DNA from: Janthinobacterium sp. Marseille
Lineage (GTDB): Bacteria > Pseudomonadota > Gammaproteobacteria > Burkholderiales > Burkholderiaceae_D
Length of the DNA stretch: 64,000 nt
Assembly: GCF_000013625.1 (NCBI RefSeq)
Contig: NC_009659.1
Span: forward strand, 682,001-746,000
Reading direction: 5' to 3'
Shown here: positions 17,565-26,987 of the stretch, one piece after another
How positions within the stretch are numbered: the stretch's first letter is position 1
Layout of the letters: each line of letters opens with the position of its first letter
Position numbers and translations under genes: made by a program
The notes under the pieces: model-generated
What the model was told of the DNA's origin: nothing
The model's input: the letters and a program-made list of their open reading frames with translations, nothing else
The model's database searches: none

Positions 17565-20372
17565 ATGATCATGAAGGGTGAAAAACGGAACAACTCCAAT
17601 GTCTCGCTGGCGCCAACGGTGCCGACGATACTCTTGAAATTCCTCGCGATGGCGCTGTTGCTTTGCATACTTGCAGGGACCGCGCTATATCTGTATTGGA
17701 GATTGAATAACGTTGTGTCTACACACAGGCGGCAGATGAACGCGGCCGCTTATAGCGCACAGCTTTACTTCGATCAAAGGGAAGCGCTACTACACTCCAT
17801 TCAAAACTCTGCAGTTCTGCGCAAAGACGCACCGCGGCCGAAGCAAGATGTCGCCGATTCAAAGGATGTGACAACAATTCCATTCCCTGCACAGGAAGAC
17901 GGTAGCAAGTGGGTTCTGCTTCTCACTGAACGGGATACGAGTGCGATAACGAATGCCAACACACGATTGATTTATGCGACGCGGCAGCCGGCTGCAAAGA
18001 TGCTTTCGATATGGCCCGAAGACCAGCAAAAGTCAGGGTTGGATGACTTGCAATCACAGCTGATACTGCAAGCGTTGAACGATGTCGGAAGTAGTGGCGA
18101 ACAATTCCTGTCGCAAAAAATGATGTGGTTATACGTGCCGGGAAAAATGCACGATAGCTTGTACATATTCAGCTTGCTGGATCCGTCCAGGCCTGCATCC
18201 GGCTGGCTGGGCCTGGAGCTGCGCAATATAGTCGGCGGCATTGACTTGTCCAGCATTCATGGCAGTAGCTATGTCTTGCTGGACCAGAATGAAAACGTTG
18301 TTCTACATGGGGTGCCGGAGCCGGGTCTGCCCTTGCGTATTAAACAGGGCGTGAAGGAGGACAGCTTTGGCTTGTATGGAAAAGGCTCATGGCCGGAGTA
18401 CCTGGCACTCAACAAAAGTGTAGGGGAGGCCGGCTGGCGTCTGGTCTACTACATCCCTATCAGGCATTTGCTGTACGACGACAGGATTGCAATCCAGTTG
18501 GCGCTTGCCTTGTGTGCCTTGCTTGTGGCGGGGGTATTCCTGGGGTTGCGGCATATTCAAAAGAAGCTGATCTTACCGGCCTTGCGCCAATACGACGCCT
18601 TGCTGGATATGGTGACATTCAGCCAGACCGTCATCGAAACCGCACCGGTTGCCTTGTGTGTGCTGCGCCGGGAAAACGGTAGCGTGGCGCTGGCAAACGA
18701 GCTGACACGTAACTGGTTTGAACATGAAAAGGATTGGCAGGCAGCCGTACTGGCCAATCCTTATGGCGATAAGGATCGCGACATACAGCTGCATGACGGA
18801 CGCCATGTTCATCTTACGCTGGCACCGACACGCTACCGCGGCGAAGAAGTCCTGCTCTGCGTCTTCATGGATATTACCGCGCATAAGCAGATACACGAAT
18901 CGCTGCTCAAGGCCAAATTGCACGCCGATGATGCCAACACGGCCAAGACCCTGTTCCTGACCACGATGAGCCATGAACTGCGCACGCCTTTGCATGGGCT
19001 GCTCGGTGCGCTGGAATTGTTTTCGCTGACTGCGGTCACGGATCAGCAAAGGATGTATCTGCATGCGATGCAGCAGTCATCTTCCATTTTGTTGAAGACG
19101 GTCAGCCAGACGCTCGATATTGCACGGATAGAAGCAGGTGCATTTGAACTTGAAACGACGGCATTCTCGTCGCTGGCTCTATTGGAAGAAGTGATTGCCG
19201 CCTATGCCGCACCTGCTGAACGCAAGGCCCTGTGTATATGCGGCGTGCCGGATCCAGCTATTCCCGAACTGCTGGTTGGCGATGTGACCCGCATCAAACA
19301 GATACTGAATAATTTGATGAGCAATGCCATCAAGTTTACCGATTCAGGACAGGTTGTACTGCGCTCCAGGCTATTGAACCTGGAGCACGGGATGGCAACG
19401 ATAGTGCTGCAGGTAGAGGATAGCGGAAGGGGAATAGACCAGGTACACCTGGGGCGCATATTCGAACCCTTCTATCAGGTGGAACAAAATGCACAGTTGA
19501 AGAGTGGTACCGGCCTTGGGCTGTCGATTTGTCGACGTTTTGCCCAGATGATGGGCGGCACTATCTGGGCGATGAGCGAACCGGGTAGCGGCACCAGTTT
19601 CTCTTTAACGGTTTCGCTGCAGGTAAAGCAAGATGCTGCTCCGTCAGAAGTTCTTGCCCTTGATGGCGTCAGGGTCCACGTGTATTCGGACTTGCGGGAA
19701 CTGACGACGAATATATGCGGGTGGCTGGGCAAGTGGGGGGCAGATGCCCATCCGTATCAGGCCGGGAATGCAAAAGATGACGGTGAAGCGATCTTGCTGG
19801 AGATACTGCATTCCAGGCTTGCGGCCGACATCGCATGGCAAGGGCCGCGCATAGCCGCTGAGCTCACAGCCTTGCATGCCGGGCACGGACGTAATGAAAG
19901 TGAGCGAACCATCCGTGGCTATTGCGTACGGGCCATTGCCGAGGCGGTACGCAGATTGCAGCCCTACCAGGACCTGGTCGAATCGATACACATCAAGCCG
20001 CTCGCCTTTTCGCTGAACCTGAGGGTACTCGCGGTTGAAGACAATCCTATCAATCAGATGATCCTGAAGGAACAACTGGCTTATCTCGGCTGTGATGTCG
20101 CGTTTTCCGGGAATGGCAGGGAAGCGCTGGACCGGCCGGATGTGATGGAATTTGATGCCATCCTGACCGATATCAACATGCCGCTGGTCGATGGCTATGA
20201 ATTGGCTGAAAGATTAAGGGGACTTGGATACCTGAAACCCATTTTCGGTATTAGTGCGAATGTCATTCCTGAGGATGAACAACGTTGTCTTGCTGCCGGA
20301 ATGAACTTGCTTATGACCAAGCCCTTGTCCCTCTCGGTGCTGCAAACCAATCTGCAATCTATTTATTCGTAA
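17565..20372 (+). CDS. RcsC-like hybrid sensor histidine kinase
   Basis: About 935 residues from the ATG at 17565. The start is uncertain: the frame is open from 17472 and no site has a good ribosome site nearby. Layout: TM helix (LLKFLAMALLLCILAGTALY), a periplasmic domain of about 260 residues, a second TM helix (IQLALALCALLVAGVFLGL), a PAS-like domain (ETAPVALCVLRRENGS), HisKA with His470 in TTMSHELRTPLHG, an ATPase domain (NNLMSNAIKF, EDSGRGID, GTGLGLSICRRF), a linker comparable to the RcsC ABL domain, and a receiver with Asp869 in TDINMPLVDGYE. The PAS, H-box and linker resemble E. coli RcsC as I recall it. Its stop overlaps the HPt gene. Confidence 0.88.
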   Translation: MIMKGEKRNNSNVSLAPTVPTILLKFLAMALLLCILAGTALYLYWRLNNVVSTHRRQMNAAAYSAQLYFDQREALLHSIQNSAVLRKDAPRPKQDVADSKDVTTIPFPAQEDGSKWVLLLTERDTSAITNANTRLIYATRQPAAKMLSIWPEDQQKSGLDDLQSQLILQALNDVGSSGEQFLSQKMMWLYVPGKMHDSLYIFSLLDPSRPASGWLGLELRNIVGGIDLSSIHGSSYVLLDQNENVVLHGVPEPGLPLRIKQGVKEDSFGLYGKGSWPEYLALNKSVGEAGWRLVYYIPIRHLLYDDRIAIQLALALCALLVAGVFLGLRHIQKKLILPALRQYDALLDMVTFSQTVIETAPVALCVLRRENGSVALANELTRNWFEHEKDWQAAVLANPYGDKDRDIQLHDGRHVHLTLAPTRYRGEEVLLCVFMDITAHKQIHESLLKAKLHADDANTAKTLFLTTMSHELRTPLHGLLGALELFSLTAVTDQQRMYLHAMQQSSSILLKTVSQTLDIARIEAGAFELETTAFSSLALLEEVIAAYAAPAERKALCICGVPDPAIPELLVGDVTRIKQILNNLMSNAIKFTDSGQVVLRSRLLNLEHGMATIVLQVEDSGRGIDQVHLGRIFEPFYQVEQNAQLKSGTGLGLSICRRFAQMMGGTIWAMSEPGSGTSFSLTVSLQVKQDAAPSEVLALDGVRVHVYSDLRELTTNICGWLGKWGADAHPYQAGNAKDDGEAILLEILHSRLAADIAWQGPRIAAELTALHAGHGRNESERTIRGYCVRAIAEAVRRLQPYQDLVESIHIKPLAFSLNLRVLAVEDNPINQMILKEQLAYLGCDVAFSGNGREALDRPDVMEFDAILTDINMPLVDGYELAERLRGLGYLKPIFGISANVIPEDEQRCLAAGMNLLMTKPLSLSVLQTNLQSIYS

Positions 20373-20911
20373 TGCATATGGCCGTCACCAACCAGGATCA
20401 AAGTTTGATACTCAAGGCATTGGATGAGAGCGGCCGCTGGACTGCAGTGCATATGATTTCTTACGAACATTTTGTCCACGACAAATCTTACTTGCTGCTT
20501 TGCGCCTTCCTTGTGCTGCTGATGGTGGCAGGAATCGCCTGCCTGGTTTTTTATCCGTTTAAAAAGATTGCGCAAGACGCAAGCAATGCTGCCGTGGAAG
20601 TGGAGAGGGACGCCGACGCAAGCAGGTCTCTGCATCTGCAGGTACCGGAAAAGTATCGCGCCGTCTTTGTCCAAACCATGGAAGAAGATCTTGCAGTGTT
20701 ACAGCACGCACTGGCGGAAGGCCGTGCGAGGGCAGTGCTGGCGATGCTGCACCGCATGCATGGCGCACTGGCTGCGCTGGGCCTGGATGATTTTGCCGGG
20801 CGCTGCGAAGTCCTGGGGCGAGATGCAAGACTGCACGGGATGACAGATGAAATCGTCGGAGAGATTAGTGCCCTGGAGCGTGATTTGATACGCATACTCC
20901 GGTGGCAATAA
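20372..20911 (+). CDS. Membrane-anchored HPt phosphotransfer protein (RcsD-like, minimal)
   Basis: 179 residues; the ATG overlaps the kinase stop as TAATG. A short N-terminal segment of about 40 residues is followed by one TM helix (LLLCAFLVLLMVAGIACLVF), a linker, and an HPt domain with the phospho-acceptor His127 in MLHRMHGALAALGL. It should carry phosphate from the kinase receiver to the response regulator. The juxtamembrane stretch GRWTAVHMISYEHFVHDKSY aligns with GWRLVYYIPIRHLLYDDR of the kinase before its second TM helix, so the two proteins share ancestry there. E. coli RcsD is about 890 residues with a degenerate kinase domain, which is missing here. Confidence 0.82.
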   Translation: MHMAVTNQDQSLILKALDESGRWTAVHMISYEHFVHDKSYLLLCAFLVLLMVAGIACLVFYPFKKIAQDASNAAVEVERDADASRSLHLQVPEKYRAVFVQTMEEDLAVLQHALAEGRARAVLAMLHRMHGALAALGLDDFAGRCEVLGRDARLHGMTDEIVGEISALERDLIRILRWQ

Positions 20912-20944
20912 ATGATTTAACAACTACATCAGGTATTTATTGTT

Positions 20945-21595
20945 ATGAAAAAACAGACAGTCATTCTTGCTGACGACCATCCTTTGATCCTGATGGGATT
21001 GCGCGACCTGGTAGAAAAAGATGCGAGCTTTGAGTTGCTGGGTGCTGTTTCCAGTTCCACTGCTTTAGTCAGCCTGATGCGTGATGCCGAGCCTGACATG
21101 GTCATCACCGATTACTCGATGCCGGGCGATGAGACCTATGGCGACGGGATACGCATGATCAAGTATCTGATACGGCATTTCCCAAATACGAAGATACTGA
21201 CCATGACCATGATGTCGAACCCGATGATTATTTCTGCACTCTACGACGCCGGTGTGTATGCAGTGATCAGGAAGAGCGATGATCCGGCTGAGTTTATTGC
21301 AGCCTTGCATATCCTGCGACTGGGACGCAAATATTATCCGCCCAGTTTTCAAAAGGAAAGCAAGGCGAATGAGCGTACCAAATTCATTGGTGAGCGTATT
21401 AACAGCCTGTCACCGAAGGAGTTTGAAGTCTTGCGTTACTTCATCCAGGGCAAGCCCATCATGCAGGTTGCCTTGCACCTGAACCGCAGTATCAAAACCG
21501 TCAGCGGGCAAAAGATAGCGGCGATGCATAAGCTGAATGTGAAGACGGATCAGGAGTTGATCGCCTTCTGTCTGGAGACTGGTTTGTTTCAGTAG
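20945..21595 (+). CDS. RcsB-like response regulator (NarL/FixJ type)
   Basis: 216 residues: receiver domain with phospho-acceptor Asp56 in VITDYSMPGDE, then a LuxR-type helix-turn-helix (LSPKEFEVLRYF, LNRSIKTVSGQKIAAMHKL). The segments MPGDETYGDGIRMIKYLIRHFP and LNRSIKTVSGQK are close to those of E. coli RcsB, including the Asp position. Third gene of the kinase-HPt-regulator operon. Target genes are unknown; the exopolysaccharide locus 14 kb downstream is an obvious candidate but unproven. Confidence 0.9.
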   Translation: MKKQTVILADDHPLILMGLRDLVEKDASFELLGAVSSSTALVSLMRDAEPDMVITDYSMPGDETYGDGIRMIKYLIRHFPNTKILTMTMMSNPMIISALYDAGVYAVIRKSDDPAEFIAALHILRLGRKYYPPSFQKESKANERTKFIGERINSLSPKEFEVLRYFIQGKPIMQVALHLNRSIKTVSGQKIAAMHKLNVKTDQELIAFCLETGLFQ

Positions 21596-21664
21596 GTATG
21601 GCAGTTCGGAAGTTGCCAGATACCTATGATTGCAGTAAAGACAGAATCCTAAGTTCTTGATCTG

Positions 21665-21693
21665 AAATGAAAAACGCACCCGATTGGGTGCGT
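21665..21693 (-). terminator. Terminator of tRNA-Leu (minus strand)
   Basis: Arms ACGCACCC / GGGTGCGT with a 4-base loop, followed on the minus strand by TTTT. It lies 10 bases past the tRNA 3' end. Confidence 0.85.
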
Positions 21694-21702
21694 ATTCAAT
21701 TA

Positions 21703-21787
21703 TGGTGCCGAGAGCCGGAATCGAACCGGCACGCCTTGCGGCGCGGGATTTTGAGTCCCGTGCGTCTACCTATTCCGCCATCTCGGC
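21703..21787 (-). tRNA. tRNA-Leu(CAA)
   Basis: 85 bases with a full cloverleaf: acceptor GCCGAGA / TCTCGGC, anticodon stem CGGGA / TCCCG with loop CTCAAAA (anticodon CAA), a long class II variable arm with a GCC / GGC stem, T arm GCCGG-TTCGAAT-CCGGC, and an encoded CCA end. Confidence 0.97.
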
Positions 21788-21895
21788 AACGCAAGCTGAG
21801 CATTATGCTCGATTTGCCCGATTTGAGCAAGACTCATCGAGCCTGATTATGCTGTCCGGGAGCGAAATTTTTACAATATAGATAAGCGGCCAGCA

Positions 21896-23632
21896 TCATT
21901 GCTGTGCTGCCGGCGTGCCGTAGATGCGGCGATACAGACGGAAACGTTCATCACGATCAGCCGGGCGGCGGCCGTGCCAGACCAGTTGCCACTGCTGGTT
22001 ATAGCGCGTGACGGTGGCGGCTGCATCATTGCCGCGATGGGCGTCTTGCAGCAGCAGGTAGTCGCAGTTTTTCTCGCCAAATTGCGCGAACTCTATCTTG
22101 CCGAAGTAGGCGAAGGAAGCGCGCTGCGCCGGCCCTACATTCGATGCGACGCAACGTTTGACGGTAGGCAGGGCAGCATCGATTTGCTGCGCCACGCCGA
22201 CATAGCTCTTGATGTAATTACCCCATGGCAGCCACAGCGTCATCAGCAGCAGCCAGCACAGGATAATGCCGCCGGATGACAGGACAACCGCGCGCCACAA
22301 TACCGATGGCCGGCGCGAGACGCGCCAGTAGACGATCCAGATCCAGCCGGCCGAAGCCGCTGCTGCGATCAACATCACGAAGAGATTAAATTCCGGTTTG
22401 AAGCCCGGTGCGATCTTGAAGGCATTGCGTGCCAATTGTGCCGGCCAGCCGGTTTGTTTGGCGATCCAGCCGATCCAGATGAAGGCGGCGCAGGTTGTCA
22501 GCATCATCACCGAGAACCAGTCGACCGCATTGATCGCGCCGCGTTTCATTGTCGGCAAGCCAAAGGCGGCCAGGATCGCGAGCATAGGCAGGAGTGGCAG
22601 CAGGCTCGCTTCTTCGCCGTGCGAGTTGAGGAGGGCCAGCACCAGCAGGGCGGCGAAGAAGGTCAGTGGCAGCGTGATGTGCAGCGCTGCATGTTGACGC
22701 CGCCAGGCATAAACGGCCCAGATCGCGAACGGCCATGCCGGCCATGCGAACCAGATCGCATTTTTCAGGAAGTATTGCAGCGTGGATATCGATGGTGCGC
22801 TTACCTGGCGGTAGTTCCATGCCATCCATGCGTCTACCGGGTTATTGCCGAATGGTTGCACCTGTTGACTAGCCCACATCCATGCGCCGCATATGATAGC
22901 GGCCAGCGGCAAGGCAATGAATACCAGGCGCGGCAACAGTGCGCGATCACGGATCGCAGCGAGTACGGCGATACCTATCAATAAAGCGGCAGGCGTGACC
23001 CAACCGCGGGTCAGTGCCAGTGCACCCAGTGCCAGTCCGAGTACAACTGTGCGGCGCAAAGTATGCGCTTCAAACAGGCGGGTGGTGGCGTATAGCGAAC
23101 AAGCTACCAGTGAGACCTGCAATGCCTCCGAGGTGGTGCCATGGCTGTGTACCAGCAAGCCGAGGCAGCCGAGGTAAATCAGCAATGCGCCATCGGCCAG
23201 CGTGCGGCCGAAATCCTTGGGTTCCGGCTGGCCGCCGAAAGCAAGTTTGAGTGGCTGCGCTTCAGCGCGACGACCCAGCAGGTAAGTGGTGTACCAGACT
23301 GCGACCGAGCCGAGCAGGAAGAAGCAGATCGGAGCCAGGCGTGCCGCCATTGGTGCGCCAAGCAGCCAGCCGAATAATTTGATGCAGATTGCGCCGAACC
23401 AGAATGCCAGCGGGCCTTCTTCCGGCATCGCGAGGCCGACGATATTCGGCGATAACCAGTCGGCCAGCGAGCCGGTGGCCATGGTCCACATGATGCCAAA
23501 GCCGGCAGCGTCGTCCGGTTTCCACGGGTCGCGTCCCACCAGGCCCGGCAGGATATACAGCAGGCACAGTGCAAACAAGGCCCAGCGCGGGAGTGCGAGT
23601 GTAGCGGAGGCGGGCAGGCGGACTGGCTTCAT
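21896..23632 (-). CDS. PMT/ArnT-family membrane glycosyltransferase
   Basis: 578 residues with about a dozen hydrophobic helices. The N-terminal WKPDDAAGFGIMWTMATG stretch carries the acidic residue in the first periplasmic loop typical of GT-C enzymes, followed by MPEEGPLAFW and, further on, a TSEAL segment. Such enzymes move a sugar from a polyprenyl phosphate to lipid A, protein or another acceptor on the periplasmic side. The acceptor is unknown; there are no arn neighbours. The ATG at 23632 is preferred over an in-frame TTG 45 bases upstream, although neither has a good ribosome site. Confidence 0.82.
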   Translation of the reverse strand: MKPVRLPASATLALPRWALFALCLLYILPGLVGRDPWKPDDAAGFGIMWTMATGSLADWLSPNIVGLAMPEEGPLAFWFGAICIKLFGWLLGAPMAARLAPICFFLLGSVAVWYTTYLLGRRAEAQPLKLAFGGQPEPKDFGRTLADGALLIYLGCLGLLVHSHGTTSEALQVSLVACSLYATTRLFEAHTLRRTVVLGLALGALALTRGWVTPAALLIGIAVLAAIRDRALLPRLVFIALPLAAIICGAWMWASQQVQPFGNNPVDAWMAWNYRQVSAPSISTLQYFLKNAIWFAWPAWPFAIWAVYAWRRQHAALHITLPLTFFAALLVLALLNSHGEEASLLPLLPMLAILAAFGLPTMKRGAINAVDWFSVMMLTTCAAFIWIGWIAKQTGWPAQLARNAFKIAPGFKPEFNLFVMLIAAAASAGWIWIVYWRVSRRPSVLWRAVVLSSGGIILCWLLLMTLWLPWGNYIKSYVGVAQQIDAALPTVKRCVASNVGPAQRASFAYFGKIEFAQFGEKNCDYLLLQDAHRGNDAAATVTRYNQQWQLVWHGRRPADRDERFRLYRRIYGTPAAQQ

Positions 23633-23760
23633 GAAGGGGTAATTGTTTTTATATGATCCGGCGTTATTGTGCCGCAAAAATTCTGTATCGGTGCAGCGGA
23701 TTCATCCGCATAGAGTGAAAAGAAGGCTTTTCAGTTCGACCGCACGGTGATCCAATAATA

Positions 23761-23786
23761 AAAAAGGCAGCCGTAGCTGCCTTTTT
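23761..23786 (-). terminator. Terminator after rpmE2
   Basis: GGCAGC-CGTA-GCTGCC stem flanked by A5 and T5. It lies just past the rpmE2 stop on the minus strand. Confidence 0.88.
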
Positions 23787-23802
23787 AAAACGCGGTGAAG
23801 AA

Positions 23803-24069
23803 TTACTCTGCCACGCTTGTTTTGGAACCGACGGTACCGAACTTCTTGCGGAATTTGTCCACGCGACCTGCGGTATCAACGATTTTGTGCTTGCCGGTGT
23901 AGAACGGATGCGATTCCGACGAAACCTCAATCTTTACCAGTGGGTATGACGCACCTTCAAATTCGATGGTTTCACGAGTTTGAATGGTCGAACGGGTAAT
24001 GAATTTGAAATCGTTGGACATGTCCTGGAACACGACGTCGCGATAATCTGGGTGAATGCCTTCTTTCAT
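23803..24069 (-). CDS. rpmE2: 50S ribosomal protein L31 type B
   Basis: 88 residues starting [16 protein letters not shown] and containing [20 protein letters not shown], the L31 signature. There are no cysteines, so this is the zinc-free (C-minus, type B) form. It lies downstream of rho in the common betaproteobacterial order, but a TRIC-family gene on the other strand is interposed. Confidence 0.95.
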   Translation of the reverse strand: MKEGIHPDYRDVVFQDMSNDFKFITRSTIQTRETIEFEGASYPLVKIEVSSESHPFYTGKHKIVDTAGRVDKFRKKFGTVGSKTSVAE

Positions 24070-24263
24070 TTTTCTGCCTTAGATAGTTTGGTAGCCAATC
24101 GTCACTTCGTCGGTCGCACAGCTTCTTGACCCGATTGTCGATCACTTGCCTGGGTTGGAACGAGGCGCGAATTATACAATAAAATCATGGGTTTGCGCCA
24201 GATTTGCTGACGGGAATGCTACAGTTCCACGCTAAGCCGTTTCAAAATAACAAGGGAGACATT

Positions 24264-24896
24264 GTGGCAATAGGTTTGCAAAGTAGCATGAGTACGCTGC
24301 TGCAGGTGGTAGAGGCCTGCGGCATCATTGCCTTTGCCTGTTCCGGCTTTGTCGAGGCCAGGCGCAAGGATATGGACCTGGTCGGGGTGTTTATTGTTGC
24401 TTTTGTGACAGCTTTTGGCGGTGGTACCCTGCGCGATATGTTGCTGGACCGGCGTCCGCTGTTTTGGGTCGAGCACCAGGAATATGCGATCCTGGTCTTT
24501 GTGCTGGCGTTGCTGGCCGGGCCGTTTTTGCCGCATCTGCGCTCTGCCGTGGCCGAAAAGACCATCGTCGTGGCCGATGCGCTCGGCCTGGGTTTGTTTA
24601 GCGCGGTCGGCACTTCGCTGGCACTGGAGGCGCAGATGCCGGTGTTTATCTGCGTGATGATGGGCGTGACGACTGGTATTTTTGGTGGCGTCTTGCGGGA
24701 TGTCTTGTGTAATGAGATTCCGATGGTGTTCCGCCGCGAGCAGTTATATGCGACCTGTTCGCTGCTGGGTTGTGCGGTGTATATGGTGCTGGAGTGGCTG
24801 GATATGACATCGGCGGTGGCGCTGATCACCAGTATTTTAGTGACTTCAGTCTTGCGCCTGCTGGCCGTGAAAATGAACTGGCGCTTGCCGGGATAA
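24264..24896 (+). CDS. TRIC/UPF0126-family membrane channel
   Basis: 210 residues with about seven hydrophobic helices and two repeated signatures, AFGGGTLRDMLLDRRPLFW and GVTTGIFGGVLRDVLCNEIP. These define the UPF0126 (YicG/YadS) proteins, now grouped with trimeric intracellular cation channels. The GTG at 24264 has AAGGGAG 5-6 bases upstream, which is better than the upstream TTG or GTG options. Monocistronic. Confidence 0.9.
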   Translation: MAIGLQSSMSTLLQVVEACGIIAFACSGFVEARRKDMDLVGVFIVAFVTAFGGGTLRDMLLDRRPLFWVEHQEYAILVFVLALLAGPFLPHLRSAVAEKTIVVADALGLGLFSAVGTSLALEAQMPVFICVMMGVTTGIFGGVLRDVLCNEIPMVFRREQLYATCSLLGCAVYMVLEWLDMTSAVALITSILVTSVLRLLAVKMNWRLPG

Positions 24897-24907
24897 GCCT
24901 GCATATT

Positions 24908-24957
24908 AAAAAAGCCCGTTTTCATTTGCAGCGACTGCAAGGAAAACGGGCTTTTTG
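24908..24957. terminator. Bidirectional terminator between TRIC gene and rho
   Basis: Arms AAAGCCCGTTTTC / GAAAACGGGCTTT with an internal smaller hairpin (TTGCAGCGACTGCAA), A-rich left and T-rich right. It serves both convergent genes. Confidence 0.9.
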
Positions 24958-24988
24958 TTTTCAACTGAAATTCAGTTGAGGATGTCGA

Positions 24989-26254
24989 TCAGGAATTACC
25001 GCGACGCATCATGTCAAAGAATTCGGCGTTGTTCTTGGTTGCCTTCATCTTGTCGAGGATGAATTCCATCGCTTCGATTTCGTCCATACCGTACAAGAGT
25101 TTGCGCAAGACCCAGATCTTTTGCAGCTGATCCGGTTTGATCAGCAATTCTTCGCGGCGGGTGCCGGATTTGTTCAAGTTGATCGCAGGGTAGACGCGCT
25201 TCTCGGCCAGGCGGCGTTCGAGATGGACTTCCATATTGCCGGTACCCTTGAATTCTTCGTAGATCACGTCATCCATGCGGCTGCCGGTTTCGATCAGCGC
25301 GGTCGCGATGATGGTCAGCGAACCGCCTTCTTCGATATTGCGCGCGGCACCGAAGAAGCGTTTTGGACGTTGCAGTGCGTTCGCATCGACACCACCGGTC
25401 AATACCTTGCCGGAGGCAGGGATCACGGTGTTGTATGCACGTGCCAGGCGGGTGATCGAATCGAGCAGGATCACGACGTCTTTTTTCATTTCAACCAGGC
25501 GCTTGGCTTTTTCCAGCACCATTTCTGCAACCTGCACGTGACGGGTCGCAGGTTCATCAAAGGTCGATGCCACGACTTCGCCGCGTACCGAACGCTGCAT
25601 CTCGGTCACTTCTTCCGGACGTTCGTCGATCAGTAGCACGATCATGACTGCTTCCGGGTGATTGGTCGTGATGGCGTGTGCAATGTGTTGCAGCATCACG
25701 GACTTACCGGATTTAGGCGATGCCACCAGCAAGCCGCGCTGGCCTTTACCGATAGGTGCGATCAAATCAATGATGCGGCCGGTGATGTTTTCTTCGCCGC
25801 GCATATCGCGCTCAAGCAGCAATGGCTTGTTAGGGTGCAGCGGCGTCAGATTTTCAAACAGGATGCGGTGTTTCGAGGCTTCCGGCGATTCGCCGTTGAC
25901 CTTGTCTACCTTGACCAGTGCAAAGTAGCGTTCGCCGTCTTTCGGCGTGCGGACTTCACCTTCGATCGAATCGCCGGTGTGCAGATTGAAGCGGCGGATT
26001 TGCGAAGGCGAGATATAGATGTCGTCGGTGGACGCCATGTAGCTGGCGTCGGGCGAGCGCAGGAAGCCAAAGCCGTCAGGCAATACTTCGAGGGCGCCAT
26101 CGCCAAAAATTTGTTCTCCTGATTTCGCGCGTTTCTTGAGAATCGCGAACATCAGTTCTTGTTTGCGCAAGCGCGCAGCGTTGTCGATGTCCAGGCTGAT
26201 TGCCATTTCTAGCAGGGCGGAGACGTGTAACGCCTTTAGTTCAGATAAATGCAT
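24989..26254 (-). CDS. rho: Transcription termination factor Rho
   Basis: A 421-residue hexameric RNA helicase that ends untranslated transcripts. The N-terminus begins [18 protein letters not shown], then an RNA-binding domain ([19 protein letters not shown]), a P-loop ([12 protein letters not shown] near residue 180), Walker [19 protein letters not shown], and the C-terminal ring residues. Standard length. It follows trxA by 108 bases on the same strand, the usual betaproteobacterial arrangement. Confidence 0.98.
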   Translation of the reverse strand: MHLSELKALHVSALLEMAISLDIDNAARLRKQELMFAILKKRAKSGEQIFGDGALEVLPDGFGFLRSPDASYMASTDDIYISPSQIRRFNLHTGDSIEGEVRTPKDGERYFALVKVDKVNGESPEASKHRILFENLTPLHPNKPLLLERDMRGEENITGRIIDLIAPIGKGQRGLLVASPKSGKSVMLQHIAHAITTNHPEAVMIVLLIDERPEEVTEMQRSVRGEVVASTFDEPATRHVQVAEMVLEKAKRLVEMKKDVVILLDSITRLARAYNTVIPASGKVLTGGVDANALQRPKRFFGAARNIEEGGSLTIIATALIETGSRMDDVIYEEFKGTGNMEVHLERRLAEKRVYPAINLNKSGTRREELLIKPDQLQKIWVLRKLLYGMDEIEAMEFILDKMKATKNNAEFFDMMRRGNS

Positions 26255-26362
26255 ATTTTTGAGTTTCCCGGGATGGGAGATAAAAAGGTGGGGGAGGGAA
26301 CGACGTGGTGAAGTTGGTAATCAAGCAGCGATGCGGGCGCACCGCTGCCATTTTTATTTATT

Positions 26363-26689
26363 TCAGATGTTGCTATCGATGAAGGCGGTCAATTGACCTT
26401 TTGCCAGAGCGCCTACTTTTTGCGCTGCCGGTGCACCGTTCTTGAACAGGATCAGTGTAGGAATGCCACGGATACCGAATTTGGCCGGAATCGCCTGGTT
26501 GGCATCAACGTCCATCTTCGTGATCTGGATCTTGCCTGCGTACTCTTTGGCAACATCTTCCAGGATAGGTGCAATCATCTTGCACGGGCCGCACCACTCT
26601 GCCCAGAAGTCGACCAGAACCGGTTTGTCGGATTTCAGTACGTCTGTATCAAAAGATGCATCGGTAATATGTTTGATGTTTTCGCTCAT
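26363..26689 (-). CDS. trxA: Thioredoxin 1
   Basis: A 108-residue cytoplasmic disulfide reductase. Active site WCGPCK at residues 32-37, preceded by VLVDFWAE and followed by the cis-proline loop RGIPTLILF. Complete and typical. It lies directly upstream of rho and may be co-transcribed with it. Confidence 0.98.
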   Translation of the reverse strand: MSENIKHITDASFDTDVLKSDKPVLVDFWAEWCGPCKMIAPILEDVAKEYAGKIQITKMDVDANQAIPAKFGIRGIPTLILFKNGAPAAQKVGALAKGQLTAFIDSNI

Positions 26690-26987
26690 GTTTGCCTCAG
26701 TCTGAGGGGAAAAGGATAAATCTGCGCCTTGGCATCACCATACTAATCGGTATTTGCCTGCAGCGTCTCCGCTTACTGGAACACAGATGGAGACGTTGCG
26801 ATTGAATTCAAGTTTTGAAGGTATAACCAGAGGTAATCAGGCGGGGTCTGGGCAAATCATAACCTATTTTATAAAAAGTGGGGCATTGCTCGAAAAATTT
26901 CATCCAGCCTCGCATAAAATGCAAAACCGGGTAGTCTTTGTCGTCCGAGATTGCCATTTCCCCTGTTGATTCCCACTTGAGCTCCTG
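26690..26987. promoter_or_regulatory. Divergent spacer trxA / helicase-nuclease genes
   Basis: 298 bases between divergent starts. I see no gene, strong palindrome or terminator; promoters for both directions are expected here. Confidence 0.35.
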
